Counted from the stretch's first letter, positions 1-7,782 are shown. The stretch: DNA of 64,000 bases from Aquamicrobium sp. LC103 (GCF_001014615.2 NZ_LBCQ02000003.1:434001-498000); one strand, 5' to 3'. The notes: generated from the sequence alone by a model not told the origin. Numbers and translations are program-made.

Positions 1-2
1 CC

Positions 3-437
3 GGGGCGATCGTGTTTCATATCGCGCAACGCCATGCCGGCCTGCTGCCCGGCGACGCGAATGCCAGGGCGCGCGCGATCACGTGGATGTTCGCCGCGCT
101 CAACACGGTGGAACCGCCGATCGTCGAGCGCGAGCAGGCCCCCTACGCGGAGGGCGACAAGCCCTGGCACCAGGAGCGCCTGCCGATCCTCGAGGGTCGC
201 ATCCGCGTGCGGCTGGGAGAGCTCTCCGACCGGCTCGGCGATGCCGACTGGCTCGACGGCGCGTTCAGCGCCGGCGACCTGTTGATGGTCATGGTGCTGC
301 GCAGATTGGAAGGAATGGGCATTCTGGAGGAGTATCCTAACCTCTCCGCCTATGTCGCCCGCGGCGAGACGCGGCCCGCTTACAAGCGGGCCTACGACGC
401 TCAGGCGGCGGTTTTCACCGCCGCATCGACCGGCTGA
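3..437 (+). CDS. Glutathione S-transferase, C-terminal part (5' end outside window)
   Basis: The open frame is already running at the left edge; its first visible residues read G-A-I-V-F-H-I-A, which fits the end of the thioredoxin-like domain of a GST (the S-G-A-I stretch that binds glutathione gamma-glutamate). The rest is the all-helical GST C-terminal domain, with the N-cap/hydrophobic staple-like stretch A-G-D-L-L-M-V near residue 90. GSTs conjugate or reduce electrophiles with glutathione in the cytosol; the substrate cannot be told. The gene faces map, which converges on it with an 18-base gap. The GTG at position 12 is internal, not the start. Confidence 0.85.
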   Translation, partial: GAIVFHIAQRHAGLLPGDANARARAITWMFAALNTVEPPIVEREQAPYAEGDKPWHQERLPILEGRIRVRLGELSDRLGDADWLDGAFSAGDLLMVMVLRRLEGMGILEEYPNLSAYVARGETRPAYKRAYDAQAAVFTAASTG

Positions 438-455
438 CGAAGGCTCGCTGCGGGC

Positions 456-1262
456 TCAACCGAAAGAAGCGGCGGAGGCCCGGCTGTGTCGCGACAAGGA
501 CATGTCTGGTTCGTCCGGACGCAGCGTCAGCACCGACACGCCGGAAGCCGTAACGGCGACGGTGTGCTCGAACTGCGCGGAAAGCGACCCGTCCCTCGTC
601 ACGACGGTCCAGCCGTCGGCCTCGGTCCTCACGCTGCGCCGGCCCCGATTGAGCATCGGCTCGATCGTGAAAACCATGCCCTCGCGCAGCGCGAGGCCGG
701 TTCCCGGCTTTCCGAAATGCCGAACCTGCGGCTCCTCGTGCATCTCCCGGCCGATGCCGTGCCCGCAATATTCACGCACCACGGAACAGCCGTTTCGCTT
801 GGCATGCCGTTCGATCGCCCAGCCGATGTCTCCGAGCCGCGCGCCCGGGCGAACCGCCCGGATGCCCATCCACATGGCTTCGTAGGTGGTCTGGACCAGC
901 CTCCTGGCGGCTGGATTTACCTCGCCGACGAGGTAGGTCTTGCTGGAATCCGCGATATAGCCGTTCTTCTCCAGCGTGATGTCGAAATTGACGATGTCGC
1001 CGTCCCGAAGCACGTCCGCCCGTGAGGGAACGCCGTGGCAGACCACGTCGTTGACCGAGGAATTCAACACGAAACCGTAGCCGTACTGGCCCTTGCTCGC
1101 GGGTCGGGCCCGGAGATCGTCCACGATGAAACGCTCGACCATGTCGTTGACCTGAAGCGTCGACATGCCGGCGAGCGCGGTTCGATCCAGCAATTCGAAC
1201 ACGGACGCCAGCAGCCGGCCGGATTCGGCCAGCAACGCCAGCTCCCGAGGCTCTTTCGTCAT
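456..1262 (-). CDS. map: Type I methionine aminopeptidase (ParD-linked copy)
   Basis: Removes the initiator methionine from new proteins in the cytosol. The pita-bread metallopeptidase fold is complete: substrate His76, metal ligands Asp94, Asp105, His168, Glu201 and Glu232, and the motif GHGIG. Length is 268 residues, slightly longer than usual because of a Ser/Arg-rich tail of about 20 residues. The ATG overlaps the stop of the upstream ParD-like gene (ATGA), so the two are very likely translated together. There is no N-terminal zinc-finger extension. Whether this is the housekeeping copy or a second, ParD-linked MetAP cannot be decided from the window; the pairing favours a second copy. 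Confidence 0.93.
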   Translation of the reverse strand: MTKEPRELALLAESGRLLASVFELLDRTALAGMSTLQVNDMVERFIVDDLRARPASKGQYGYGFVLNSSVNDVVCHGVPSRADVLRDGDIVNFDITLEKNGYIADSSKTYLVGEVNPAARRLVQTTYEAMWMGIRAVRPGARLGDIGWAIERHAKRNGCSVVREYCGHGIGREMHEEPQVRHFGKPGTGLALREGMVFTIEPMLNRGRRSVRTEADGWTVVTRDGSLSAQFEHTVAVTASGVSVLTLRPDEPDMSLSRHSRASAASFG

Positions 1263-1471
1263 GCTTCACCCAGGGCCAGCGATTGCGCCGAAACGCCCGC
1301 GGAACTGAGCTCGCGCTCGATGATCTCGGTGAAGCTGAGCGTCGGATTGGTCTCGCACAGCATGCCGACCTTGATCCAGTAGGCGGCCTGCGCATTGATC
1401 GAACGAAACGATACCGTGCTCGCCTTGCGCACCTGATCGTGCAGGTCGTCGTCTATGTTCACGATGCCCAC
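1259..1471 (-). CDS. ParD-like antitoxin-family protein
   Basis: A 70-residue protein that begins V-G-I-V-N-I-D-D-D-L-H and contains S-I-N-A-Q-A and W-I-K-V-G-M, typical of the ParD_like family (ribbon-helix-helix-type DNA binding expected). I chose the GTG at 1471 because GGAG lies six bases before it and the protein then starts like its relatives; ATGs at 1483 and 1516 are in frame but have no ribosome site. Its stop overlaps the map start by four bases, so no classical ParE toxin follows. A 9-bp-arm palindrome covers its ribosome-binding site, which suggests autoregulation. Family assignment is from sequence recognition; toxin-antitoxin function is not shown. Confidence 0.78.
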   Translation of the reverse strand: MGIVNIDDDLHDQVRKASTVSFRSINAQAAYWIKVGMLCETNPTLSFTEIIERELSSAGVSAQSLALGEA

Positions 1472-1477
1472 CGGAGG

Positions 1478-1502
1478 CTCCATATATGTTTCGTATATGG
1501 AG
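1478..1502 (-). promoter_or_regulatory. Palindromic operator over the parD-like ribosome-binding site
   Basis: Perfect inverted repeat with 9-base arms, CTCCATATA at 1478-1486 and TATATGGAG at 1494-1502, separated by seven bases. One arm includes the GGAG ribosome-binding sequence of the ParD-like gene; another partial TATA-rich half follows at 1504-1510. RHH proteins commonly bind such AT-rich palindromes at their own promoters, so this is probably the autoregulatory site; as RNA it could also fold and hide the ribosome site. Confidence 0.6.
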
Positions 1503-1710
1503 CGTATATAGATCATGCAGGAGAAAGCCAAGGGGCCGCGTCGAAAGTCCTCCGTTCGAGCAGCGTCGCCGCAACGCCGCTCGGCAGGTCCGAAGCGGCG
1601 GGGTTGGGGGGTGGAAAGCGGACAGTTCGCTTTTCGGGTGGTTTGCGACGGGCCGCTAGGGGGGTGGGAGCGAAACGCTATTTTGCATAGCCTTCGTGAC
1701 AGGAGCCACA

Positions 1711-1734
1711 ATGAAGGTTAACCTTCCTATATGA
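1711..1734 (+). CDS. Seven-codon leader ORF before small membrane protein
   Basis: ATG at 1711 is preceded by AGGAG at 1701-1705 with ideal spacing and encodes only M-K-V-N-L-P-I. Its TGA overlaps the ATG of the next gene (ATGA at 1731-1734). The downstream gene has no ribosome site of its own, so the mini-ORF probably delivers ribosomes to it. The 12-base palindrome AAGGTTAACCTT (1714-1725) lies inside. Real translation is inferred. Confidence 0.35.
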   Translation: MKVNLPI

Positions 1735-1973
1735 ACGAGTATCAGGACAGCTTTGTAATAACGCGGGCCATCCTTCGGGTTGCCGCCTCCTGGTTGGCGC
1801 TGTTCGCCGTCTTCCAGCTCTATCTGTTCGCGCTCGGCACGGATCTCGTGACCGCCTTTGAGCAGTGGTCGTTTTCCAAGCTGCTGCTGCATGGCATGCT
1901 GATAGGTGCAATCTTGGGAATTGGCGGAGGCATTCTGCCGCGCCTATGGAGACGGTTCAGGTCGCGAACCTAG
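1731..1973 (+). CDS. Small two-helix membrane protein, unknown function
   Basis: An 80-residue protein with two hydrophobic stretches, about residues 13-36 and 50-68, and a basic tail (R-L-W-R-R-F-R-S-R), so it is likely an inner-membrane protein with the C-terminus in the cytoplasm. I do not recognise a family. Its start overlaps the stop of a seven-codon leader ORF, which carries the only plausible ribosome-binding site. It diverges from the ParD-like/map pair and stands at the edge of the accessory patch. Confidence 0.55.
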   Translation: MNEYQDSFVITRAILRVAASWLALFAVFQLYLFALGTDLVTAFEQWSFSKLLLHGMLIGAILGIGGGILPRLWRRFRSRT

Positions 1974-2048
1974 GTGACGGCAGATATAGGGTGAAAAGCG
2001 ACAGGCCGCTGCACATTCCGCGCGTCTCGACCAACAGCAGCGGTCTCT

Positions 2049-2753
2049 CTATCCGATAGGCCGCACTGCCGCGAATCCATCCGGCGAAAGCTTGGTCAGA
2101 TGGAACGTGTCGAGCTGGGCGAGGATGGTGAAATGTCCCAGCGCCTCGACACGCTTGATATTCTCGACGCGCCCCGCTGATTGCCCCCGACCCGACAATG
2201 CCAATGCGGGGAAGAAACCATAGCACTCGCCGGAAGCGAGCGATCCGTATTCCTTACGGCACCGCTCGAACATCGGCTTGCCGTCCACATCGGCATAGTC
2301 AACATCATCTGCGGAGAACGGGAAGATCGACAGGACCGTCCTCTCGTCGTTGTCGGCCAGGACGGCGTCGGCCTGTTCGCCCTTGAAAACGGTCGGTGCA
2401 AGCGTGCGCGAAAAAACCATTCCGCGGGGAAGATCGATGCGCACCACACCATGCCTGCGCGACCATATGTAGAGATAGCCGAAAGCCGTGTAGGCAAGCA
2501 CGACGCAATCCCTGTGGTCGAAATCCTTATCCGATTTGAAGATGAGCGGCAGTATCGATGCGAATTTCACCGGGTCGCACATCTGGAAAAGCCCGTCGAA
2601 GAACGAGCCTATGCCACAGGCCGCCCAGAACTCCTTTATCGTGCCAGGTACGCATTCCCCCAGGGTGCTCAGCTTTTCCACAGACAGCGGCATACTGTTC
2701 TGCGGCATCCCGATGTCGTTGATAATTTCCTGGAATTCTTTTGTTAGGCTCAT
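2049..2753 (-). CDS. GAD-like / Tdi1-type T6SS immunity-like protein
   Basis: A 234-residue protein. Residues 1-110 match the GAD-like domain pattern (I-x-E-F-W near residue 40, then an A-x-T-A-F-G-x-L-Y-x-W core), and the C-terminal half has the Tdi1 pattern with P-M-F-E near 160, E-C-Y-G-F-F-P-A-L-A-L and L-D-T-F-H-L. Proteins of this build include Tdi1, which in Agrobacterium neutralises the DNase effector Tde1. No Tde-type effector, VgrG or other T6SS gene is in the window, so this is an orphan immunity-like gene. The start at 2753 gives the family-like N-terminus; longer readings to 2858 lack support. Base composition is lower in GC than flanking genes, consistent with transfer. Confidence 0.75.
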   Translation of the reverse strand: MSLTKEFQEIINDIGMPQNSMPLSVEKLSTLGECVPGTIKEFWAACGIGSFFDGLFQMCDPVKFASILPLIFKSDKDFDHRDCVVLAYTAFGYLYIWSRRHGVVRIDLPRGMVFSRTLAPTVFKGEQADAVLADNDERTVLSIFPFSADDVDYADVDGKPMFERCRKEYGSLASGECYGFFPALALSGRGQSAGRVENIKRVEALGHFTILAQLDTFHLTKLSPDGFAAVRPIG

Positions 2754-3047
2754 CGACCATCTCACTCTGATGACCCGCGAAACGTCTGCCCAAGGCAAGC
2801 TGGCGTATGTCCGCGAGGTACCAGTTATGTTTTCTCCTGCGTCAACGTACACTGGCACTAAAGCAACGGCTATTAGGCGTCGATTGGTTCAAGCAGAGGT
2901 CTGCCCTGGGCGCGCTTTCGGACCGTCGCACAGGGGGTGGAAAGCGGAACGGCTCCTTTCAGAGAAGTCTACTCTCTCGGATATTCCTGTTCTGGAGCAC
3001 CGACGCCCGCCCTTGAGCTTGGACACGCCGAAAGGCATACTTTCCCG

Positions 3048-3401
3048 ATGACGAAAGATAGCCATGACGCCTATATAGCCGCCGCACCGGAGCAGTTTCG
3101 CGCCATGTTGGGTCGACTGCGTGCACGGCTGTCGCGGGCACTCCCAGACGCCGAGGAAGTCATGAAGTACGATATGCCCGGATTTCAGATCGAAGAGACG
3201 ATCATCGCGGGCTATGCCGCCTTCAGCAAACAATGCGGTCTATATGTTGATCCGGCTGCAATTGCTGCCCATGTGGACGAGATTGCGTCTTTGAAACTCA
3301 AGGCGACCAAGACCGGCGTTACGTTCTCGGTGAGCAAGCCTATCACTGAAGAACTCGTTGAGAAACTGGCAGTCAGTTCGCGCAGCAAGAAGGGATTTTA
3401 G
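3048..3401 (+). CDS. DUF1801 (YdhG-like) domain protein
   Basis: 117 residues. The pattern near residues 40-60, with M-K-Y-D-M-P-G-F and then A-A-F-S-K-Q-C-G-L-Y, is that of the DUF1801/YdhG-like fold found in small cytosolic proteins of unclear role. The C-terminal lysine-rich end (S-R-S-K-K-G-F) is also typical. ATG at 3048 begins the conserved part; the frame stays open further upstream to 2937, but that stretch looks non-coding. It sits alone between two opposite-strand immunity-like genes in the AT-richer patch. Confidence 0.75.
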   Translation: MTKDSHDAYIAAAPEQFRAMLGRLRARLSRALPDAEEVMKYDMPGFQIEETIIAGYAAFSKQCGLYVDPAAIAAHVDEIASLKLKATKTGVTFSVSKPITEELVEKLAVSSRSKKGF

Positions 3402-3433
3402 CGTAGCGGGTTTCAGGACCTTCCGCGACACGG

Positions 3434-4013
3434 CTAAATTACCTTTCGGCCCGGATATCGCGCCTTTAGTTCGTCTTCGGTTCCCAATTCCCCGATGAAG
3501 TCGGTGAAGCTCGGCGCAACATAGCCGACATTGTCCCAACCGTAATTTGCGTGCTTGCCGAAAACCTGCTTCCGGACATAGGGCAGATACAACACGTTGC
3601 CGAAGCTGTCGTGGCGAAGGTCAATCAGCAAAGTGGCGTTGTTGTCGCGCGTGAGCGGAAGCAGTTCGCGAGATACACGCGGCCTGACGCCTTCGAAAGC
3701 CGGATGGGGATTGCAATAGGCCCTGATGGCGTTGATCGTCAGCTTTGCCCAAGGCACCAGCGAGAAATTCTCCCATGATGACTGACTTCTTCTTGAAGCG
3801 GCATGGGAAGAAATAGGCCCCTACGTTGATGGACCCGACAACGGTCGAATATTGCAGCAGGAATTCCCGGTAGTCGTCCGGAATCCTTGTTTCCACCAAG
3901 CGTTCGATCTCCGTAATGTCTTCTTGAGTGCTTGGCTGGAAGTAATCGGTCCCTCCGCTCCTTTGCAGTTCCCACATCTGGAAGACTTTCGGATTGAGGC
4001 TTCGTAAGTCCAT
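3434..4013 (-). pseudogene. SMI1/KNR4-type protein, frameshifted
   Basis: Two overlapping frames together make one protein of about 190 residues. The first (from 4013) holds the SMI1/KNR4-like N-terminus, with I-P-D-D-Y-R-E-F-L-L near residue 47 and G-A-Y-F-F near 67; the second, ending at 3434, resumes with E-N-F-S-L-V-P-W and the typical L-L-P-L-T and N-V-L-Y-L blocks. The switch falls at the three C bases at 3772-3774 on the plus strand; removing one would join M with E-N-F. The family often acts as immunity to polymorphic toxins. It is either a decayed gene or a sequencing error in the C run. Confidence 0.7.
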
Positions 4014-4081
4014 TGACGCGCTCCCTGTCGCATCAAGATCACTGTCGCAAAAGTCAGGAAATTGCGCGACAAACTATGAAT

Positions 4082-4474
4082 TCAGAGCTTCTCGATCATC
4101 TCGTCTGTGATGCCGGAAAAAGCGGGGGATTGGGCATCTTCACCACAGGCAGCAACAAGCTGACGGTAGTCGGCCAGCAGTCCAAGACTGTCATCTTCCA
4201 TCCAATCCTGATAGCGACCTTCCCCGTCCAGCTTGTTGATGGAAAAACCGATGACGATTAGCAGATTTGAGTGTGCAACGTCGCAAGCGCAGGCCACGCC
4301 ACCATCGCTAATCAGTTCCTCACTCTGGTCAGCTTCTTTCTGTAGTTGCGCATAAATTGCTTGCAGATCCGACAGCGATCTGCGTGCCAAAGCGTCGGCC
4401 GCGCCGCGGTCCATTTCCAGTGTGATTGGCAGAACCGTCGCCGAGCGCTCCGCATACGGATTATCGTTAGCCAT
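4082..4474 (-). CDS. Hypothetical protein of the accessory patch
   Basis: 130 residues starting M-A-N-D-N-P-Y; the ATG at 4474 has GGAG eight bases upstream, better than an in-frame ATG at 4564. The protein is acidic (pI low by eye), rich in Asp/Glu near the C-terminus, with a Cys pair A-C-A-C-D near residue 61 and a short hydrophobic stretch L-L-I-V-I-G-F. No family is recognised and there is no signal peptide. It follows the frameshifted SMI1/KNR4 gene on the same strand, so it may belong to the same immunity-like set, but that is only positional. Confidence 0.55.
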   Translation of the reverse strand: MANDNPYAERSATVLPITLEMDRGAADALARRSLSDLQAIYAQLQKEADQSEELISDGGVACACDVAHSNLLIVIGFSINKLDGEGRYQDWMEDDSLGLLADYRQLVAACGEDAQSPAFSGITDEMIEKL

Positions 4475-4780
4475 CGCGATGCTCCATGGATTAAAAAGAA
4501 AAAAGGCGGCTGTCGTAAGCCCTTCAAGCAATGAACGCATCAATGATTTCTCACTATCGAGCACCGTAGCGGCAGCTTCAATTCACGGCGACAAGGGCCG
4601 GTTCAGTCACCCTCCGGCAGCCTGTCTTTTGCGAAATCCTCACGACCCGGCAATGTAGCGGGCTTCAGGAATTGCGCGCCTCTAGATGGTACCACAGCGT
4701 TTCTCTCGCAGAGGGTGAGATATGTGGCTTGCCGGTCAATGATCGCCTGAAGAAGCGACATTCCCAGCCAATCGGTTGGA
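4475..4780. other. Gene-free stretch
   Basis: About 300 bases between the unknown gene and the VOC gene, both on the minus strand. I see no convincing ORF, repeat or strong hairpin here; it presumably holds the promoter of the unknown gene, but no clear -35/-10 pair stood out. Confidence 0.4.
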
Positions 4781-5191
4781 TTATTTTCTCTCCTTGGAAA
4801 CTGCGGCGACCATCCACAGATGCCCGTCGGGGTCAGCGAATATGCCTTCGTATCCCCATTCTTTCTGGCTCGGTTCGCTAACCACAGATGCTCCCGCGTC
4901 GACGCACCGCTGAAAAACGCGTTGGACATCCATCTCATTTGCCACCTCGAGTGATAGCAGACATTCGTTCCTGCCGTCAGAAACGAGCCGCCCTTTGCCG
5001 ATCACCCATTCCATACCGTCAGATGGAATGAGTAACAGGCTTGTCCGCGCATCCAGGGCGAACTGCAACGGCTCAGGCATTCCATCTTCGGATGGCGCAC
5101 CCACAGTCATGAGATCAAGTGCGTTGCGATAGAAGTCATGGGCCGTTCTACGGCTCTCGATTGGAAGGCTGATGGAGATTTTGGATACCAC
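4781..5191 (-). CDS. VOC-superfamily (glyoxalase/bleomycin-resistance fold) protein
   Basis: 136 residues with the two beta-alpha-beta-beta-beta modules of the VOC fold: the N-terminal one with R-T-A-H-D-F-Y near residue 14 and the C-terminal one ending F-A-D-P-D-G-H-L-W near 120, a hallmark of this family. Members are metal-dependent lyases, dioxygenases or small-molecule binders; substrate unknown. The first metal-ligand position near the N-terminus looks like S rather than H/Q, so catalytic activity is uncertain. It is a single gene at the end of the accessory patch. Confidence 0.85.
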   Translation of the reverse strand: MVSKISISLPIESRRTAHDFYRNALDLMTVGAPSEDGMPEPLQFALDARTSLLLIPSDGMEWVIGKGRLVSDGRNECLLSLEVANEMDVQRVFQRCVDAGASVVSEPSQKEWGYEGIFADPDGHLWMVAAVSKERK

Positions 5192-5530
5192 GTCATGATC
5201 CTCGTTCTGGCGTTACTTCTCTAGGACGAACGCGCCCTGCAAAATCCGACAGCAACCCATACATTTTTTAAGCAAGCTACCGGCCGCGCCGATCATACCG
5301 AGGAACGGCGCATGCTTGGGCGGCTTATCGGCCGAGGTCGCATTGAGCCGAACGGCTATCAGGCGGTCGAAACGAGCCATCCGGCGACACGGCTGCGGAT
5401 GACCACCTGGCCGGCAAGCCGGCGGTCATGAGCGTTCGCACTCGACTTCCGCCCGCCACCCGGCCCCACCCCGCATGACCGGGGCGAGGCAGCGGCACGC
5501 CCGGCGGAATAGCGCCGGCATGCTCGCCCC
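5192..5530. other. Gene-free stretch
   Basis: About 340 bases between the VOC gene start and the MFS gene stop. GC content rises from the accessory-patch level back to the chromosomal level around 5.3 kb. No ORF with a plausible start or family match and no strong hairpin were seen. Confidence 0.4.
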
Positions 5531-6715
5531 CTACTCCGCCGGCGCGGCCGCAATGGTCCGGCGATGCGAGCGGATGCCGGCATGGAGCACGGCGAGTGCC
5601 GCCACCGGGAACAGCGCGGCGAAGAAGCCGAGATTGGCGGGCTGCATGTTCTCCAGGATCCGTCCGCCCAGCGCCGCGCCGCTGGCGATGCCCAGATAGA
5701 TCGCCGAGGCGTTGAGCGAGAGCGTCAGATGCGCAGCGTCCGGCGCATAACCGACGATCCGGCTTGCCTGGGCCGGCGGGAAGGCCCAGCCGATGATGCC
5801 CCACGGCACCATGACGCCGATCAGCGCCGGGCCGGCGAGATGATGCGGCAAAAGGTGCAGCCCCGTCGCGATCGATATCGAGACCGCCACCGACGCCATC
5901 AGCGACGCCACCACCATCCGTGTCGCGCCGATCCGGTCGGCGAGATAGCCGCTCGAGAGATTGCCGATCACAGCACCCACCCCGAAGGCAAGCAGCAACG
6001 CCGGCAGCGACAGCGCGGAAAGCCCCGCCCCGTCGATCGCCAGCGGCGCGAGATAGGAGATGATCATGAAGCCGCCGGAGAGATAGAGGAAGGTCACCAG
6101 CAGCGAAGGCGCGACGCCCGGCCGGGCGATCGCGCTGAAGCGCTCCCTCAGCGTCAGCCTGGCGCCGGTCAGCCCGCGCGGCAGCCGCAGCCACAGCACC
6201 GTCGTGCAGGCGAGCGCGAGCAGCGAGATCGCGCCGAAGGTTCCGCGCCAGCCCCACAGCGCGGCGATCAGCGCGCCCAGCGGCGCGCCGAGCGCGACGG
6301 CGAAGGTCGTGCCGCCGACCACCACCGAGATTGCCAGCGCGCGATGCTCCGGCCCCGCCAGCGACACCGCCGTCGCCTGCGCCGTCGCGGCGAAGAGGCC
6401 GCTCGCCATGCCCATCACGATCTGCGCGACGAGCAGCGCCGAAAGCGACGTGCTCATCGCGGCGAGCGCGTTGCCGGAAACGAAGACGAGCATCGCCGCC
6501 ACCAGCACGCGGCGCCGGTCCGCCGCCCCGGTCAGCGCCGAGAGCACCGGCGCGCCGATCGCGTAGGACAGCGAGAACACCGTGATGAGATGGCCGGCCG
6601 CGGGGATGGTCGTGTGCGTGTCCGCCGCGATCGAGGGCAGAAGGCTCGAAAACACGAAGCCCACCGTGCTCATCGTGAAGGAGCCGACGGCGAGCCATAT
6701 GAGACGCTTGTCCAT
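5531..6715 (-). CDS. MFS transporter, probable drug/metabolite exporter (DHA1-like)
   Basis: 394 residues with about twelve hydrophobic segments. The family motif A region after helix 2 is altered but recognisable (A-D-R-R-R-V-L near residue 73), and a second copy G-Y-L-A-D-R-I-G lies near residue 255. Such AraJ/YdhP-like proteins export drugs, sugars or amino acids by proton antiport at the inner membrane. I start at 6715 (M-D-K-R-L), after AAGG; an ATG at 6748 lies inside the operator. The promoter carries an inverted repeat, and an ArsR-type regulator is encoded divergently 620 bases away, so repression by it is likely. Confidence 0.85.
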   Translation of the reverse strand: MDKRLIWLAVGSFTMSTVGFVFSSLLPSIAADTHTTIPAAGHLITVFSLSYAIGAPVLSALTGAADRRRVLVAAMLVFVSGNALAAMSTSLSALLVAQIVMGMASGLFAATAQATAVSLAGPEHRALAISVVVGGTTFAVALGAPLGALIAALWGWRGTFGAISLLALACTTVLWLRLPRGLTGARLTLRERFSAIARPGVAPSLLVTFLYLSGGFMIISYLAPLAIDGAGLSALSLPALLLAFGVGAVIGNLSSGYLADRIGATRMVVASLMASVAVSISIATGLHLLPHHLAGPALIGVMVPWGIIGWAFPPAQASRIVGYAPDAAHLTLSLNASAIYLGIASGAALGGRILENMQPANLGFFAALFPVAALAVLHAGIRSHRRTIAAAPAE

Positions 6716-6741
6716 GGGAATGCCTTTGACGGGATAGCCGT

Positions 6742-6788
6742 AGTTCAAAAGTTATTGAACTATTGAACTTGTCGTGCCCACCTGTCAA
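6742..6788 (-). promoter_or_regulatory. MFS promoter with inverted-repeat operator
   Basis: Reading leftward: -35 TTGACA (6783-6788), 18 bases, -10-like AATAGT (6759-6764). Overlapping the -10 and likely start site is the perfect inverted repeat AGTTCAA (6742-6748) and TTGAACT (6755-6761), followed by another TTGAACT at 6763-6769. ArsR-family repressors bind such ATTGAA-type dyads. A matching half-site ATTGAAC (7304-7310) precedes the arsR-like gene. Confidence 0.6.
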
Positions 6789-6868
6789 TCTTCTCGCACA
6801 TCCGTCCTGCCAACTTCATGTCAGGAGGCGCGCATTCGGAACCGCGGCCGGATTTCCCTTCCGCTTAC

Positions 6869-7078
6869 GGCAGGCAATCGCATATGGATTTACCCCCACC
6901 CCTATCCCCTCCCCACAAGGGGGAGGGGGACCTTGCAGGGATTGCGTCAAGGCGCCGCTCATCGGCGAATATGCGCGGCGTTGCAGTCAGGCAGTCCCCT
7001 CCCCCTCGTGGGGAGGGGTTAGGGGTGGGGGTACGAAGCCGCGAGGATGCCGGCCGATCCATATGCGATCGCCCTGCC
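6869..7078. repeat. Long palindromic intergenic repeat, copy A
   Basis: Nested inverted repeat. Outer arms 6869-6889 and 7057-7078 share GCATATGGAT; inner arms 6891-6931 and 6994-7033 share TACCCCCACCCCTA and CCCCTCCCCAC. Each inner arm is itself a hairpin (CCCTCCCC facing GGGGAGGG). The same arm sequence occurs again head-to-head at 13402-13548, so this is a dispersed element rather than part of a gene. It may form a bidirectional hairpin; function unknown. Confidence 0.75.
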
Positions 7079-7335
7079 TTGTGGGTGTGGGGGTAAACGG
7101 GAGATCAGCAATTGTTTTCTCGAGAGGCTCACTATTCCGCAACATCGCAAAGTCGGGTCTCGAAACCTCAGAATGCCACGCCGGCATACCCCTCCACGAG
7201 CAGCCTCTCCCGTGGCGACAAAGCAGCCGCCAAGTGGCCGGATGAGGGGCACTCCCACGAAACAAGCCGGACGTTCACAACAAGGTCACCGCCCCTGCCC
7301 TTCATTGAACAACCGCGTCCCCGGCGCTATTTCTT

Positions 7336-7701
7336 ATGACCATGAGCCTGCCGCACCCCAACATCGACCAGATCGCGCTGCCGAACGTGCTGGCCGTGCT
7401 GGGCGACCAGACGCGGCTCGCCATCATCGGCTATCTCGCCCGCCGCGAGGGCCAGCCCACCATCTGCATGCAATTCACCGATCTCGGCTCCAAGACCAAC
7501 ATCAGCTATCACCTCGCCAAGCTGCGCGAGGCCGGCATCACCCACACGGAGATCGCCGGCACCACGCGCATCGTCACGCTGCGCCGCGACGATCTCAACA
7601 GCCGCTTCCCCGGCCTGATCGATTCGATCATCGCCGTGGCGGTCGAATTGCCGGCGGTACAGAAGCTCGTCGAGGCCGAGGAAGAGGCCGTGCGGGCCTG
7701 A
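7336..7701 (+). CDS. ArsR-family winged-helix transcriptional regulator
   Basis: 121 residues. The winged-helix core includes L-G-D-Q-T-R-L-A-I-I near residue 23 and the recognition helix K-T-N-I-S-Y-H-L-A-K-L near 54, followed by R-I-V-T-L-R-R in the wing. The single Cys (T-I-C-M) near residue 46 lies just before the recognition helix, but the classic arsenic motif C-V-C is absent, so the signal is probably not arsenite. It is divergent from the MFS exporter, whose promoter carries an ArsR-like dyad, and a half-site lies in its own upstream region. ATGs at 7336 and 7342 are both possible starts. Confidence 0.85.
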   Translation: MTMSLPHPNIDQIALPNVLAVLGDQTRLAIIGYLARREGQPTICMQFTDLGSKTNISYHLAKLREAGITHTEIAGTTRIVTLRRDDLNSRFPGLIDSIIAVAVELPAVQKLVEAEEEAVRA

Positions 7702-7782
7702 GCGCCCCGCCATCGGACAGGCCCGAAAGCCCGCCGATCGACCCCGTCCCGCGCCCGCGCATGGCAGCCTTGCCGAAACGCG

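Noticed and set aside
5564-6766. 400-codon plus-strand frame over the MFS gene
   Set aside because: Arg/Gly/His-rich shadow of the MFS frame with no domain.
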